Shown here: positions 38,522 through 47,329 of the stretch, piece by piece | Numbering within the stretch: the stretch's first letter is position 1 | Layout: each line of letters starts with the position of its first letter | From: Sinorhizobium fredii USDA 257 | Lineage (GTDB): Bacteria; Pseudomonadota; Alphaproteobacteria; Rhizobiales; Rhizobiaceae | Reading direction: 5' to 3' | NCBI RefSeq assembly: GCF_000265205.3 | Contig: NC_018000.1 | Span: forward strand, 4,154,001 to 4,218,000 | DNA: 64,000 nucleotides | The notes under the pieces: generated by a model | What the model was told of the DNA's origin: nothing | Databases searched by the model: none | The model's input: only the letters and a program-made list of their open reading frames with translations | Made by a program: the position numbers and the translations under genes

Positions 38522-39016
38522 ATGACCACGGCTTTCTATCCCGGCTCCTTCGATCCGATGACAAATGGTCATCTTGATGTGCTCGTTCAGGCGCTCAACG
38601 TAGCGTCGAAAGTGACCGTCGCGATCGGCATTCATCCCGGGAAGGCGCCGCTTTTTTCGTTCGACGAGCGGGCAGACCTGATCCGCCGGTCGCTGAGCGA
38701 ATTCCTGCCGGAAAGGGCAGGGGACATTGCCGTCGTCTCCTTCGACAATCTGGTCGTGGATGCGGCCCGTCAGCATGGTGCAGGCCTCCTTGTGCGCGGC
38801 TTGCGGGACGGTACGGATCTCGATTACGAGATGCAGATGGCCGGCATGAATCGACAAATGGCCCCGGATATCCAGACCCTGTTTCTGCCCGCGGGGACCG
38901 CATCCCGGCCCATTACGGCCACATTGGTCCGGCAGATCGCAGCCATGGGCGGCGACGTCAGCGCCTTTGTTCCCAGGGCGGTCTTTCAGGCGCTGCAGGC
39001 GAAGCACAGGGCCTGA
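38522..39016 (+). CDS. coaD: Phosphopantetheine adenylyltransferase
   Basis: CoaD makes dephospho-CoA from 4'-phosphopantetheine and ATP. The 164-residue product begins [20 protein letters not shown], with the nucleotidyltransferase T/HxGH motif as [29 protein letters not shown] is the conserved substrate region; the usual ISSS segment reads ITAT. It heads a forward gene run, 25 bp before a cyclophilin gene. Confidence 0.96.
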   Translation: MTTAFYPGSFDPMTNGHLDVLVQALNVASKVTVAIGIHPGKAPLFSFDERADLIRRSLSEFLPERAGDIAVVSFDNLVVDAARQHGAGLLVRGLRDGTDLDYEMQMAGMNRQMAPDIQTLFLPAGTASRPITATLVRQIAAMGGDVSAFVPRAVFQALQAKHRA

Positions 39017-39040
39017 GCTTCCACCACGCAAGGAGAACGC

Positions 39041-39613
39041 ATGAAAATCCTCCAATTCGCTTTTGCAGGCGCCCTGGCGCTCGCCACCTTCACGGGAGGC
39101 GCGCAAGCGCAGTCGAGCGACAACATCCTGACGATCGAGCTCAAGGACGGCCCCGTCGCCATCGAGCTGCGCCCGGACATCGCGCCGAAGCACGTTGAGC
39201 AGATCAAGGCCCTGGCAACCGCGGGCGAATACGACAATGTCGCCTTCCATCGGGTCATCAAGGGCTTCATGGCACAGACCGGCGACGTGCAGTACGGCGA
39301 CATGAAAGACGGCGTTCAGCCGGAGCTTGCCGGCACGGGCGGCTCCTCGAAGCCGGATTTGCCGGCCGAGTTCTCGGATGTTCCCTTCGAGCGCGGCACC
39401 ATCGGCATGGCACGCTCGCAGGACCCGAACAGCGCCAACTCACAGTTCTTCATCATGTTCGCTCCTGGCGACTTCCTCAACGGACAATACACGGTCGTCG
39501 GCAAAGTCGTCGAAGGCATGGAAAATGTTGACAAGATCAAGCTTGGCGACGAAGCCAACAACGGCGCCGTCACCGACCCTGACCGCATGATCAGCGTCAA
39601 GGTCGGCAAGTAA
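39041..39613 (+). CDS. ppiA: Exported cyclophilin-type peptidyl-prolyl isomerase
   Basis: The 190-residue protein has a signal peptide (MKILQFAFAGALALATFTGG, cleavage near AQAQ) and a compact cyclophilin domain with VAFHRVIKGFMAQTGD and ANSQFFIMFAPGDFLNGQYTVVGKVVEGM. It probably helps fold periplasmic proteins. The ribosome binding site is AAGGAGAA. A cytoplasmic paralogue follows after 22 bp, so the pair is likely co-transcribed. Confidence 0.93.
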   Translation: MKILQFAFAGALALATFTGGAQAQSSDNILTIELKDGPVAIELRPDIAPKHVEQIKALATAGEYDNVAFHRVIKGFMAQTGDVQYGDMKDGVQPELAGTGGSSKPDLPAEFSDVPFERGTIGMARSQDPNSANSQFFIMFAPGDFLNGQYTVVGKVVEGMENVDKIKLGDEANNGAVTDPDRMISVKVGK

Positions 39614-39635
39614 GCTCAGCAGAAGGAGAAAAACC

Positions 39636-40145
39636 ATGGCCGAGATCAAGGATCCGGAAAACACGATCATCATGGAAACCACCAAGGGCAGGGTGGTGAT
39701 CGAGCTTCGGCCGGACGTGGCTCCCGGCCATGTCGCCCGCATCAAGGAGCTGTCACGAGAGGGCGCCTATGACGGCGTCGTCTTCCATCGCGTGATCGAG
39801 GACTTCATGGCCCAGACCGGCGACGTGCAGTACGGCAAGTCCGGCGGCGAGCACTTCGACCCGGCGCGCGCCGGCATGGGCGGTTCCTCCAAGCCGGACC
39901 TCAAGGCCGAGTTCTCCGAGGTCGCCCATGTGCGCGGCACCTGCTCGATGGCACGCAGCCAGATGCCGAATTCGGCAAACTCCCAGTTCTTCATCTGCTT
40001 TACCGACGCTCCCTGGCTCAACAAGCAGTATTCCGTCTGGGGCCAGGTCATCGAAGGCATGGAAAACATCGACCAGATCAAGCGCGGCGAGCCGGTGCGC
40101 GATCCCGACTCGATCGTCTCCATGCGAGTTGCCGCCGACGCCTGA
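39636..40145 (+). CDS. ppiB: Cytoplasmic cyclophilin-type peptidyl-prolyl isomerase
   Basis: The 169-residue paralogue of the preceding gene lacks a signal peptide and has VVFHRVIEDFMAQTGDVQYG, ARSQMPNSANSQFFICF and WGQVIEGMENIDQI. It catalyses proline isomerisation in the cytoplasm. Clear AGAAGGAGAAA ribosome binding site. The gene is followed by a cluster of mosaic palindromes before queA. Confidence 0.94.
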   Translation: MAEIKDPENTIIMETTKGRVVIELRPDVAPGHVARIKELSREGAYDGVVFHRVIEDFMAQTGDVQYGKSGGEHFDPARAGMGGSSKPDLKAEFSEVAHVRGTCSMARSQMPNSANSQFFICFTDAPWLNKQYSVWGQVIEGMENIDQIKRGEPVRDPDSIVSMRVAADA

Positions 40146-40154
40146 TTTGCGCCA

Positions 40155-40398
40155 ATGCATGTCGCCCAAAAGTGTGCAGCGGTTTTGGGATGACGACATG
40201 CATAATAATAAAGACCTAAAGCGCGCCGCATGAATACGTTTGAATGCGACGCGCTTTAATGCACAGACCCGCCCCGGTGGCGCTTGGATCACAATGATTA
40301 TCGGTCGAATCGACCCATAATCATGACCCGTGATCGATTCCAAGAAGTTGGAGCGGGACGCGGGCGGAAAACCGCGCACACTTTTCCTCATCCCGCTC
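40155..40398. repeat. Cluster of Rhizobium-type mosaic intergenic palindromes
   Basis: The 293-bp ppiB-queA gap is nearly filled by four imperfect palindromes in a row: ATGCATGTCG...CGACATGCAT with inner CCCAAAA/TTTTGGG (40155-40203); TAAAGCGCG...CGCGCTTTA (40217-40258); ATGATTATCGGTCG...CGACCCATAATCAT (40294-40324, with outer CTTGGA/TTCCAAG arms); and GAGCGGGA...TCCCGCTC (40351-40398). These modules look like the RIME-like mosaic elements I recall between genes in Rhizobium and Sinorhizobium. They could end or stabilise the ppiB transcript. Confidence 0.75.
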
Positions 40399-40438
40399 TA
40401 GAGCCATCGGGGCGGGTTTGCTTTTGTTCGACACCCAG

Positions 40439-41524
40439 ATGCGCGTAGACCTGTTCGATTTTGACCTGCCGGAGACTTCCATTGCGCTGAGGCCCGCAAG
40501 CCCCCGCGACAGCGCCCGCATGCTTGTCGTGCTGCCGCAAGGGGAACAGGTGCTCGGCGACCACGGCGTGCTCGATCTCCCTTCCTTCCTGAGACCCGGC
40601 GATGCGCTTGTCTTCAACGATACGAAGGTCATCCCGGCGCAGCTCGAGGGCATTCGCCGACGCGGCGAGGACGTCGCCACACCAGTCTCGTTGACGCTGC
40701 ACATGCGCGTCGCGCCCGACCGCTGGAAGGCATTCGCACGGCCGGCGCGGCGGCTGAAGCCCGGTGACAGGATCAGTTTCGGCCACGGCGAAAATGCCTG
40801 CCTGCTCGGTGCGCTCGATGCGACCGTTGAAGAAAAGGGAGAGGCGGGCGAGGTCACGCTTCGCTTCGATCTTTCAGGCCCGGTGCTCGACGAGGCGATC
40901 ATGTCGGTGGGGCACATTCCCCTGCCGCCTTACATCGCCGCCAAGCGCCCGGAGGATGCCCGCGATCGAACAGACTACCAAACGGTCTATGCGCGCGAGG
41001 AAGGTGCCGTCGCTGCCCCGACAGCGGGTCTGCACTTCACCGATCGCCTCTTCGCCAAGCTCGACGAAGCAGGCATCGAACGCCACTTCGTTACGCTTCA
41101 CGTGGGGGCGGGAACTTTCCTGCCCGTCAAGGCCGACGATACCACGGATCATGTGATGCATGCGGAGATCGGTCATGTGGATGCGGCGACCGCCGAAAAG
41201 CTTAACGCGGTTCGGGCGCGCGGCGGGCGCATCGTCTGCGTCGGCACGACGTCGCTTCGGCTGATCGAAAGCGCAGCGACAGAGGAAGGCGAGATACGTC
41301 CCTGGTCGGGACCGACCAGCATCTTCATTACCCCCGGCTACCGCTTCCGTGCCGTCGACATGCTGATGACCAATTTTCACCTGCCGAAATCGACATTGTT
41401 TATGCTGGTGTCCGCCTTCGCTGGGCTGGAAACAATGCGTGCCGCCTATGCTTATGCGATCGAGGCCGGCTACCGCTTCTATTCCTATGGCGATGCAAGC
41501 CTGCTCTTCCGGAAAGACCAATGA
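40439..41524 (+). CDS. queA: tRNA preQ1(34) S-adenosylmethionine ribosyltransferase-isomerase
   Basis: QueA adds the epoxycyclopentane ring to preQ1 in tRNA, the step after Tgt in queuosine synthesis. The 361-residue product starts [19 protein letters not shown] and has [22 protein letters not shown] and the C-terminal [19 protein letters not shown], all family signatures. The start at 40439 is set by alignment; the ribosome binding site is poor. Its stop overlaps the tgt start by four bases (ATGA), so the two are coupled. Confidence 0.95.
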   Translation: MRVDLFDFDLPETSIALRPASPRDSARMLVVLPQGEQVLGDHGVLDLPSFLRPGDALVFNDTKVIPAQLEGIRRRGEDVATPVSLTLHMRVAPDRWKAFARPARRLKPGDRISFGHGENACLLGALDATVEEKGEAGEVTLRFDLSGPVLDEAIMSVGHIPLPPYIAAKRPEDARDRTDYQTVYAREEGAVAAPTAGLHFTDRLFAKLDEAGIERHFVTLHVGAGTFLPVKADDTTDHVMHAEIGHVDAATAEKLNAVRARGGRIVCVGTTSLRLIESAATEEGEIRPWSGPTSIFITPGYRFRAVDMLMTNFHLPKSTLFMLVSAFAGLETMRAAYAYAIEAGYRFYSYGDASLLFRKDQ

Positions 41525-42651
41525 CCGAGACCTTTCAATTCAAACTACTCGCGACGGACGGTAAAGCGCGCCGCGGCGAGGTCTTGACGCCACGCGGAAC
41601 GATCCGCACGCCGGCCTTCATGCCGGTCGGAACCGTTGGCACGGTCAAGGCCATGTATCTCGATCAGGTGCGGGATCTTGGCGCCGACATCATCCTCGGC
41701 AATACCTATCATTTGATGCTGCGTCCGGGCGCCGAACGTGTTGCGCGGCTCGGCGGACTGCACGATTTTATCCGCTGGGAGCGGCCGATCCTGACCGACA
41801 GCGGCGGCTTCCAGGTCATGTCGCTCTCGAGCCTGCGCAAGCTCAACGAACAGGGCGTGACCTTCAAGAGCCATGTCGACGGCGCGCTTTATCATATGTC
41901 GCCGGAACGCTCGATCGAAATTCAGGGACTGCTCGACAGTGACATACAGATGCAGCTCGACGAGTGCGTCGCGCTGCCGGCAGAGCCGGGCGAGATCGAG
42001 CGCGCAATGGAAATGTCGCTCCGCTGGGCGGAACGCTGCAAGGTCGCTTTCGGCGACCAGCCGGGCAAAGCGATGTTCGGTATCGTCCAGGGCGGCGACA
42101 TCCCGAAATTGCGCGAACGTTCTGCCTTGGGACTCAAGGAGCTCGATCTCAAGGGCTATGCCGTCGGCGGTCTCGCAGTCGGCGAGCCGCAGGAGGTCAT
42201 GCTCGACATGCTCGACGTCACGTGCCCCGTCTTGCCGGCCGAGAAACCGCGCTACCTGATGGGCGTCGGAACGCCGGACGATATCCTGAAGTCGGTCGCG
42301 CACGGGATCGACATGTTCGACTGCGTCATGCCGACGCGCTCCGGTCGCCATGGGCTGGCCTTCACGCGCCATGGGCGAATCAATCTGCGCAATGCGCGGC
42401 ATGCCGAAGACACGCGTCCCCTCGACGAGCGGTCATCGTGCCCGGCGACGCGGGACTACTCGCGCGCCTACCTGCACCACCTGATTCGTTCCAACGAATC
42501 GCTCGGCGGCATGCTCCTGAGCTGGAACAATCTCGCCTATTACCAGGAACTGATGGCAGGCATTCGCAACGCGATCGAGGAGGGGCGTTATGCCGATTTC
42601 ATGGCCGAGACGCAGGAAGACTGGCAGCGCGGCGACCTTCCGCCCGTCTAA
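41521..42651 (+). CDS. tgt: tRNA-guanine transglycosylase with degenerate zinc site
   Basis: Tgt exchanges G34 of GU(N)-anticodon tRNAs for preQ1. The 376-residue protein keeps the catalytic aspartates in [11 protein letters not shown] and [17 protein letters not shown] and the specificity segment FGIVQGG. The zinc site is unusual. Where E. coli has Cys-x-Cys-x2-Cys and a later His (C302, C304, C307, H333), this protein has Ser305, Cys307, Thr310 and, in [11 protein letters not shown], Asn in place of His. Only one of four ligands remains. Everything else is intact and the gene is coupled to queA, so it is probably active. Confidence 0.95.
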   Translation: MTETFQFKLLATDGKARRGEVLTPRGTIRTPAFMPVGTVGTVKAMYLDQVRDLGADIILGNTYHLMLRPGAERVARLGGLHDFIRWERPILTDSGGFQVMSLSSLRKLNEQGVTFKSHVDGALYHMSPERSIEIQGLLDSDIQMQLDECVALPAEPGEIERAMEMSLRWAERCKVAFGDQPGKAMFGIVQGGDIPKLRERSALGLKELDLKGYAVGGLAVGEPQEVMLDMLDVTCPVLPAEKPRYLMGVGTPDDILKSVAHGIDMFDCVMPTRSGRHGLAFTRHGRINLRNARHAEDTRPLDERSSCPATRDYSRAYLHHLIRSNESLGGMLLSWNNLAYYQELMAGIRNAIEEGRYADFMAETQEDWQRGDLPPV

Positions 42652-42670
42652 TTCGGCGTCGTGAGCTTGT

Positions 42671-43087
42671 TCAGAGCGCAGGACCAGGTGCCGTCGGCAC
42701 CATCAAGACGCCATTGACCTTGTAGCTGCCGTCCGGCTGCGGGACGAGTTCGTAAATTGCCGTCCAGTCCTTGCCGTCTGATCCGACGATCAGCACCTCC
42801 TGGATGACTTCGTTGCCGACCAACTTCGATCGCCCGAAGGCAAAATTGCCGGGGCGGTACAGGTGCTGGTAGCGTCTCTTGACCATCTCGAAAAAGGCCA
42901 GCTCGTCCGGAAATTTTTCCCGGATTCCGGGGGAGGCGAAGGAATAGGCAGTTTCCGCGTCGTCCTCCAGAAAGGCCGTGATCTGGGCACGAATGACCGA
43001 TTGCGCCTCATCGACAGGGTCCGCAAGTGCAGGTTTTACGCCCAGCGCGAGCACCAGACAGAGAGCGACGGAGACCCATCTTGTCAT
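42671..43087 (-). CDS. DUF4864 exported protein
   Basis: The 138-residue protein has a signal peptide (MTRWVSVALCLVLALGVKPALA) and then a domain with AQITAFLEDDAETAYSFASPGIREKF and GSYKVNGVLM, typical of DUF4864. Its NTF2-like pattern suggests a small ligand-binding periplasmic protein of unknown role. The start at 43087 was chosen for the signal peptide and AGAGGCACCC. Convergent with tgt. Confidence 0.85.
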   Translation of the reverse strand: MTRWVSVALCLVLALGVKPALADPVDEAQSVIRAQITAFLEDDAETAYSFASPGIREKFPDELAFFEMVKRRYQHLYRPGNFAFGRSKLVGNEVIQEVLIVGSDGKDWTAIYELVPQPDGSYKVNGVLMVPTAPGPAL

Positions 43088-43326
43088 GGGTGCCTCTATT
43101 AGCTTCTTGTCATTGAAGCATATGCCCGGCAGTCGCATTGATAAGCACCACCTTCGGCTTACGGCGAGGCCGTGCGGGTGAACTCTACGATAGCGCTTTA
43201 ATCTTTTCAGGGACTTATGCGGGCCAATTAAACATCTTGCGAAGCAGTCACAATCTCGTGAGCGAGGCCGCGTCGCCCTTCGCCTCGGGACGCACCGCAA
43301 GGAGCGCACGCACGCTTCTCGAAAGA

Positions 43327-44214
43327 CTAACCGCGCTTCGAGATCGCCGGTTCTATCTTATGGTGGCGCGCGCCGTGGCATGTCGCGTATTTCTTGCCGG
43401 ATCCACAGGGGCATGGATCATTGCTCCGGCGCTGCAGACGGCCGATCAAAGGCAGCAATAGCTTGGACGGCAACAGGGAAGTAACAAGGATTGCCAGCTT
43501 GGCCGAGATACCCGGTATGACGAGGCGACGGCCGGATCTGAAACCGCGCCAGGCGCATTCGGCGACATATTGAGAATCGACCTTGGGCAAGACCTTGAAG
43601 AGCGCCGCCCTGTTGGCACCCGATCGCTCGAGGAACTCGGTCGATACCGGTCCGGGGGCGACGCAGGTCACGGTCACGCCGGTGCGATGAAGTTCCTGGT
43701 GAAGGGCCTCCGAAAACGACCGCACGAAACCCTTGCTGGCGTAGTACAGGGCCATGTACGGGCCGGCCGTGAAGCTCGCGACGGAACCGAGATTGATGAC
43801 GCCGCCGCGGCCGCGCGCCACCATGCCCGGCAGGAAGCGAAGGGTAAGGTCGGTGAGGGCGCGTATGTTAAGGTCGACGATCCCCAACTGCTCACCAACG
43901 GGCAACACCGTTGCACTGCCGCGAAGACCATAGCCGGCGCTGTTGACGAGGACATCGCAGAACAGGCCGTTGGCAGACAGGTATGATTCGAGCTGGCGTG
44001 CCGCATCGCCCGCCGAGAGATCCAAGGCGAGGGTGAATACCTCGCCGCCGGCCTTCGGCATATGCGCAGCGGCGGCCGAGAGACCGTCTGGCGAACGCGC
44101 CACCAGCACCACCGTGGCGCCGTCCCGGGCGGCAATGTCGGCAATCGCCTTGCCGATGCCGCGTGAGCCACCAACGACGACGACGGCTGGCCGGAGTTCC
44201 GTTTCCGCCGTCAT
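43327..44214 (-). CDS. Short-chain dehydrogenase with C-terminal SEC-C zinc motif
   Basis: The 295-residue protein has a Rossmann SDR domain: VVVGGSRGIGKAIAD for NAD(P) binding, LVNSAGYG, the active-site serine in NLGSVASF and YYASKG with the catalytic Tyr and Lys. After about residue 262 a SEC-C motif is fused: NDPCPCGSGKKYATCHG (Cys268, Cys270, Cys279, His280), a zinc knuckle best known from the SecA tail. The SDR part resembles 3-ketoacyl/sphinganine reductases. The start overlaps the upstream acyltransferase stop by four bases (ATGA), so this is the last gene of a three-gene operon. Confidence 0.88.
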   Translation of the reverse strand: MTAETELRPAVVVVGGSRGIGKAIADIAARDGATVVLVARSPDGLSAAAAHMPKAGGEVFTLALDLSAGDAARQLESYLSANGLFCDVLVNSAGYGLRGSATVLPVGEQLGIVDLNIRALTDLTLRFLPGMVARGRGGVINLGSVASFTAGPYMALYYASKGFVRSFSEALHQELHRTGVTVTCVAPGPVSTEFLERSGANRAALFKVLPKVDSQYVAECAWRGFRSGRRLVIPGISAKLAILVTSLLPSKLLLPLIGRLQRRSNDPCPCGSGKKYATCHGARHHKIEPAISKRG

Positions 44215-44993
44215 GCCGCACCTGAGACGGCGGCGCCCGCAACTCCGGTGGTTTCCGCCAGACTAGCCACCTCGGCGGCGATGTCACCGTTCAGAATACT
44301 TTCGAATCGCTCCAGCGCCCGCGCCACATTGGCGCCATCCATGACCCGATGATCGTAGTGGATGCGGACGGTCACCGTTCCCTGGTCGTCGATCGGACCA
44401 TAGTTGAAGATCGTCGTCAGAGGTGTCAGCGGATTGAGGGATTCGGCGCCGAGGCCCGAATAAACCGACAACTGGAAAGTCCCGAAATGACGGCCGCGCT
44501 GACGACCGAGATTGAGTCCCAACCACATGAGCAGCCAACGGATCGGCCCCGGCAGGCGGGCAATCTTCAGGGCGCGCCGGAACTCCTTGACCTCCATGAT
44601 GGGACGCGTCCGCGCGGCCTCAACCAGGGCCGCGAGCTCGGCAATCGGCCGGCGTTCGGGAGTCTTGATCAGGCTCAGAAGCACAACCCGCTCGCCGTCA
44701 AGCTCGCGCTCGTGGGCGATCGAGGCGAGGCTTCCCGGATATTCGTAAAGCTGCGGTCTCGGCAGCTTGACATAAGCCCGCCGCAACTCTGGGGTTTCGA
44801 GAGACAGAAGCGCATATCCCTTGAGAAAGAGCACCGTCCAGGAGGGTCTGCTTTGCAGTGCCATGCGGGCCTTCAGCAGCGGACCGAGATTCATCTGCCG
44901 CTGCACGGTTACCCTCGGCACACGAATCGAAAACCGCATCAGATCGCCGACGAGGCGTCGCGACCCCGAAAGCTTGAGAGCTCGGCCTCGCAT
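44211..44993 (-). CDS. Stand-alone 2-oxoacid-dehydrogenase-type acyltransferase
   Basis: The 260-residue protein matches the catalytic domain of E2 acyltransferases: the active-site motif YDHRVMDGANVARAL near residue 215 and GTFQLSVYSGLGAES before it. It has no lipoyl domain or peripheral binding domain, so it does not belong to a normal dehydrogenase complex. It could transfer an acyl group from CoA to a small molecule, lipid or protein. It lies 10 bp after the methyltransferase-like gene and overlaps the SDR start. Confidence 0.8.
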   Translation of the reverse strand: MRGRALKLSGSRRLVGDLMRFSIRVPRVTVQRQMNLGPLLKARMALQSRPSWTVLFLKGYALLSLETPELRRAYVKLPRPQLYEYPGSLASIAHERELDGERVVLLSLIKTPERRPIAELAALVEAARTRPIMEVKEFRRALKIARLPGPIRWLLMWLGLNLGRQRGRHFGTFQLSVYSGLGAESLNPLTPLTTIFNYGPIDDQGTVTVRIHYDHRVMDGANVARALERFESILNGDIAAEVASLAETTGVAGAAVSGAA

Positions 44994-45003
44994 CAGGGCA
45001 CCT

Positions 45004-45591
45004 CTAGTAAAGATATGGGATGATTCGCTTGGTTCTTTCCATGTAGGCGCGGTACTGCGGGCCGAATGTTTCCAGCATCATGCGCTCTTCGTCGTCCACC
45101 CTTAGGAAAAACAGGATCGCGAATCCGACGAGACCAGCGAATCCTGCCACCCAGTTCGACACCAGAAATGCCTGCCCGACTCCCATGAGCATGAACGAAG
45201 TGTACATCGGATGGCGGACGAGGCCATAGGGCCCGCCGCTGACCAGCTCGTGCCGATCGCGAATCTCCAGTGTGATGGACCAGTTGCGGCCAAGTTCCTT
45301 ATGGGTCCTGCGAAACACCCACATGGCGGCAGCGAAGACGACGGCCCCGATCGCCACAGACCAGGCCTTGGCCGGATAATCGGCGGACTCGGGAATCCCC
45401 GTTACCACATAGAACCCGGGTACGATTCCGAGCCCGAGCAGGGCCGCAGCAAGCCCGATCATCTCCGAGCGCGAGCGACGGTTGCTGACGACCTCTACGC
45501 GCTTTGCGCGGCGTTCATAGGGACGGCGAATGAAGTACCAGGCGATGATGCCAAGCACCCAAATAATCTGGCCGATGGAAGCTATCGACAT
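45004..45591 (-). CDS. ICMT/PEMT-like membrane methyltransferase
   Basis: The 195-residue membrane protein has about five hydrophobic segments and the family signature ELVSGGPYGLVRHPMYTSFML followed by EERMMLETFGPQYRAYMERTKRIIPYLY. This is the isoprenylcysteine carboxyl methyltransferase/phospholipid N-methyltransferase fold that binds S-adenosylmethionine. Bacteria lack CaaX proteins, so a lipid, phenol or small acid is a more likely substrate. It is the first gene of a tight operon with the acyltransferase and the SDR/SEC-C protein. Confidence 0.85.
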   Translation of the reverse strand: MSIASIGQIIWVLGIIAWYFIRRPYERRAKRVEVVSNRRSRSEMIGLAAALLGLGIVPGFYVVTGIPESADYPAKAWSVAIGAVVFAAAMWVFRRTHKELGRNWSITLEIRDRHELVSGGPYGLVRHPMYTSFMLMGVGQAFLVSNWVAGFAGLVGFAILFFLRVDDEERMMLETFGPQYRAYMERTKRIIPYLY

Positions 45592-45662
45592 GCTTACCCT
45601 AGCTTACAAGGCTTTATTGCGATCATGCCGCTGAGAAGCGGGCAGAGCTCAAGCCGACCGCG

Positions 45663-46256
45663 TTAGCCGCCGTTCATCTCACGGAGCCTTGTAATGAATT
45701 CCTGCGGCCTTAGCCAGATGCCCGGCGTCTTATACCCCATGGAGCGCGCAATCTCCGCCACGAAGGCATTGCAGTTGTAGACCGACGCATGCCAGACGCG
45801 CGACTTTTCCTTCAGCTTGCGTATGAAGGCGACGACCTCGTTGTACTCTGCCTCGGTCAACATGATACGCCAGCTTGCCGACCTGTATTGCTCTTCCAGG
45901 TCGCCATCACTCGCTCCGGTCTCGGCCGGCACGGGAAAGAAATGACCAAATACATAGGGAGCGGCGTCATTGGTCGCCGGAGCGAGACCCGCAACCTCGG
46001 GGCTGATCATCGCCCCCGACGCATTCGTGCGGCCGAAAACTGCGTAAGTGTGGCCGTAGCTCAGCGCATAGCGCGAGCGGAATTCGATGAAGTAGCCTTG
46101 CTCTCGGGATTGGGAAACCAGCTTCGCCGGGCCGCCATTCTTCTGGCTGCTCGACACGTAAGCGGGTAGGGGGCCCTTGTCTTGCGTCTGGCACGCTGTT
46201 GCAGCGAATGCGAGTAAGAACACAGGGAGGATACGGCTTGCTGCAGATGTCATCAC
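45663..46256 (-). CDS. Putative cysteine-hydrolase-like lipoprotein
   Basis: The 197-residue protein has a lipoprotein signal peptide with the lipid cysteine at Cys22 (ATAC|QTQD). The mature part shows GHTYAVFGR (His69), VWHASVYNCNAFVAEIARSMG (His156, Cys162) and an acidic helix between. A Cys at the start of a helix after YNC and a preceding His recall permuted NlpC/P60-like or PPPDE-type hydrolases. I do not recognise a named family. It is probably attached to the inner or outer membrane facing the periplasm. Confidence 0.7.
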   Translation of the reverse strand: MMTSAASRILPVFLLAFAATACQTQDKGPLPAYVSSSQKNGGPAKLVSQSREQGYFIEFRSRYALSYGHTYAVFGRTNASGAMISPEVAGLAPATNDAAPYVFGHFFPVPAETGASDGDLEEQYRSASWRIMLTEAEYNEVVAFIRKLKEKSRVWHASVYNCNAFVAEIARSMGYKTPGIWLRPQEFITRLREMNGG

Positions 46257-46367
46257 GTCACTTCGCTCTGTCGCCGAACTTTATTTTAGCAGAACTTTGG
46301 CCGGCTTGGGCCGATCAGTGGCGTTCTTTGACCGTCGGCCTTGCGCTGATTCGGTCGTAAAGGCGCC

Positions 46368-46396
46368 CCGTGGAAGGCGATTGGAGCCTCCCACGG
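46368..46396. terminator. Hairpin after the 47-residue lipoprotein gene
   Basis: CCGTGG-a-AGGC and GCCT-c-CCACGG form a stem with single mismatch and 7-nt loop. It lies 15 bp downstream of the small lipoprotein stop on the reverse strand. The U-tract is weak. Confidence 0.4.
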
Positions 46397-46410
46397 AGCA
46401 AATTTAGATT

Positions 46411-46554
46411 TTACTTAAAAACGGGGGCAGGTTCTACTGCCGGCTCTGCTGCAACTGGCGGCGGAGCCTTCCCTTTGCCCTTGCCGATCGTGTCACAAGC
46501 CGTCAGGCCGGCGACAGAAAGCAACGCAATCATCACGATCAGAATTCTGCTCAT
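46411..46554 (-). CDS. 47-residue lipoprotein
   Basis: A short reverse-strand frame encodes MSRILIVMIALLSVAGLTAC, a clean lipoprotein signal with lipobox LTAC (Cys20), followed by DTIGKGKGKAPPPVAAEP and a short Pro/Ala/Glu-rich tail ending VFK. Such small lipoproteins resemble entericidin-type or unknown envelope peptides of rhizobia. The ribosome binding site is modest (GGACTACTTG). A hairpin follows the stop. Confidence 0.65.
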   Translation of the reverse strand: MSRILIVMIALLSVAGLTACDTIGKGKGKAPPPVAAEPAVEPAPVFK

Positions 46555-46744
46555 CAAGTAGTCCTTTCCTCAATAGTCGGAATGGTTTATCGAAGGCAAC
46601 ACTCGAAGTAATAGTGGCGATTTGCGCCTAGGCCTAGTGCAAGAAGGACACAGTTGGCATCAGCTTTGTCGGTGCGGAACTGTTCAACGGGTACTTCAAC
46701 ACACATGGCTTGATTATTTATACCAAATACGCGCGCAAACACCA

Positions 46745-47329
46745 TCAGATGATCAATACCGTGGTCCCGACGGGGGTCCGATTGTAGAGATCAACGATGT
46801 CGTCGTTCGTCAAGCGGATGCAACCGCTCGATACTGCCTGGCCGATCGTCCATGGTTCGTTCGTGCCGTGCAGGCGGAACATGGTGTCATTCCCGCCACG
46901 ATAGAGGTAGAGGGCGGACGCACCAAGCGGATTGTGTAACCCGCCTGAGACACCCCCCGCATACTGACGCAGGTGCGGTTTGCGTTGCATCATGTTTTCG
47001 GTGGGTGTCCACGACGGCCACTCCGCCTTTCGGCCGATCGTCGCCTTGCCCTTGAGCGTGCGTCCTTCCTCTCCGACGCCGATGCCGTAGCGCATCGCCC
47101 AGCCGCCCCCTTGGACGTAGTAGAGATAGCGTTGCTCGGTGTCGACGACGATCGTTCCCGGTGCCTCGCCCCCGTGATAGACCACTTCCTGCCTGCGGTA
47201 GCGCGGGTCGATACGCGTCCTGGACGCGATGGAGCTTTCCATCGGTCGCGAAATCGAACTGCATCCAGTCACCAACGAAGCCAAACTACCCAACACGAGC
47301 ATGCGACGCGTAACGTGGTTCTTGTCCAT
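46745..47329 (-). CDS. L,D-transpeptidase (YkuD domain) lipoprotein
   Basis: The 194-residue protein begins MDKNHVTRRMLVLGSLASLV with lipobox VTGC, so it is probably lipidated and may use the Tat route (RR). The YkuD domain has GTIVVDTEQRYLYYVQ at the start and the catalytic HGTNEP...AVSSGCIRLTNDD, with the nucleophilic cysteine in SGC. It should cross-link peptidoglycan (3-3 bonds) or anchor proteins to it; rhizobia have many paralogues. The ribosome binding site is AGGTGAAG. Confidence 0.92.
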   Translation of the reverse strand: MDKNHVTRRMLVLGSLASLVTGCSSISRPMESSIASRTRIDPRYRRQEVVYHGGEAPGTIVVDTEQRYLYYVQGGGWAMRYGIGVGEEGRTLKGKATIGRKAEWPSWTPTENMMQRKPHLRQYAGGVSGGLHNPLGASALYLYRGGNDTMFRLHGTNEPWTIGQAVSSGCIRLTNDDIVDLYNRTPVGTTVLII

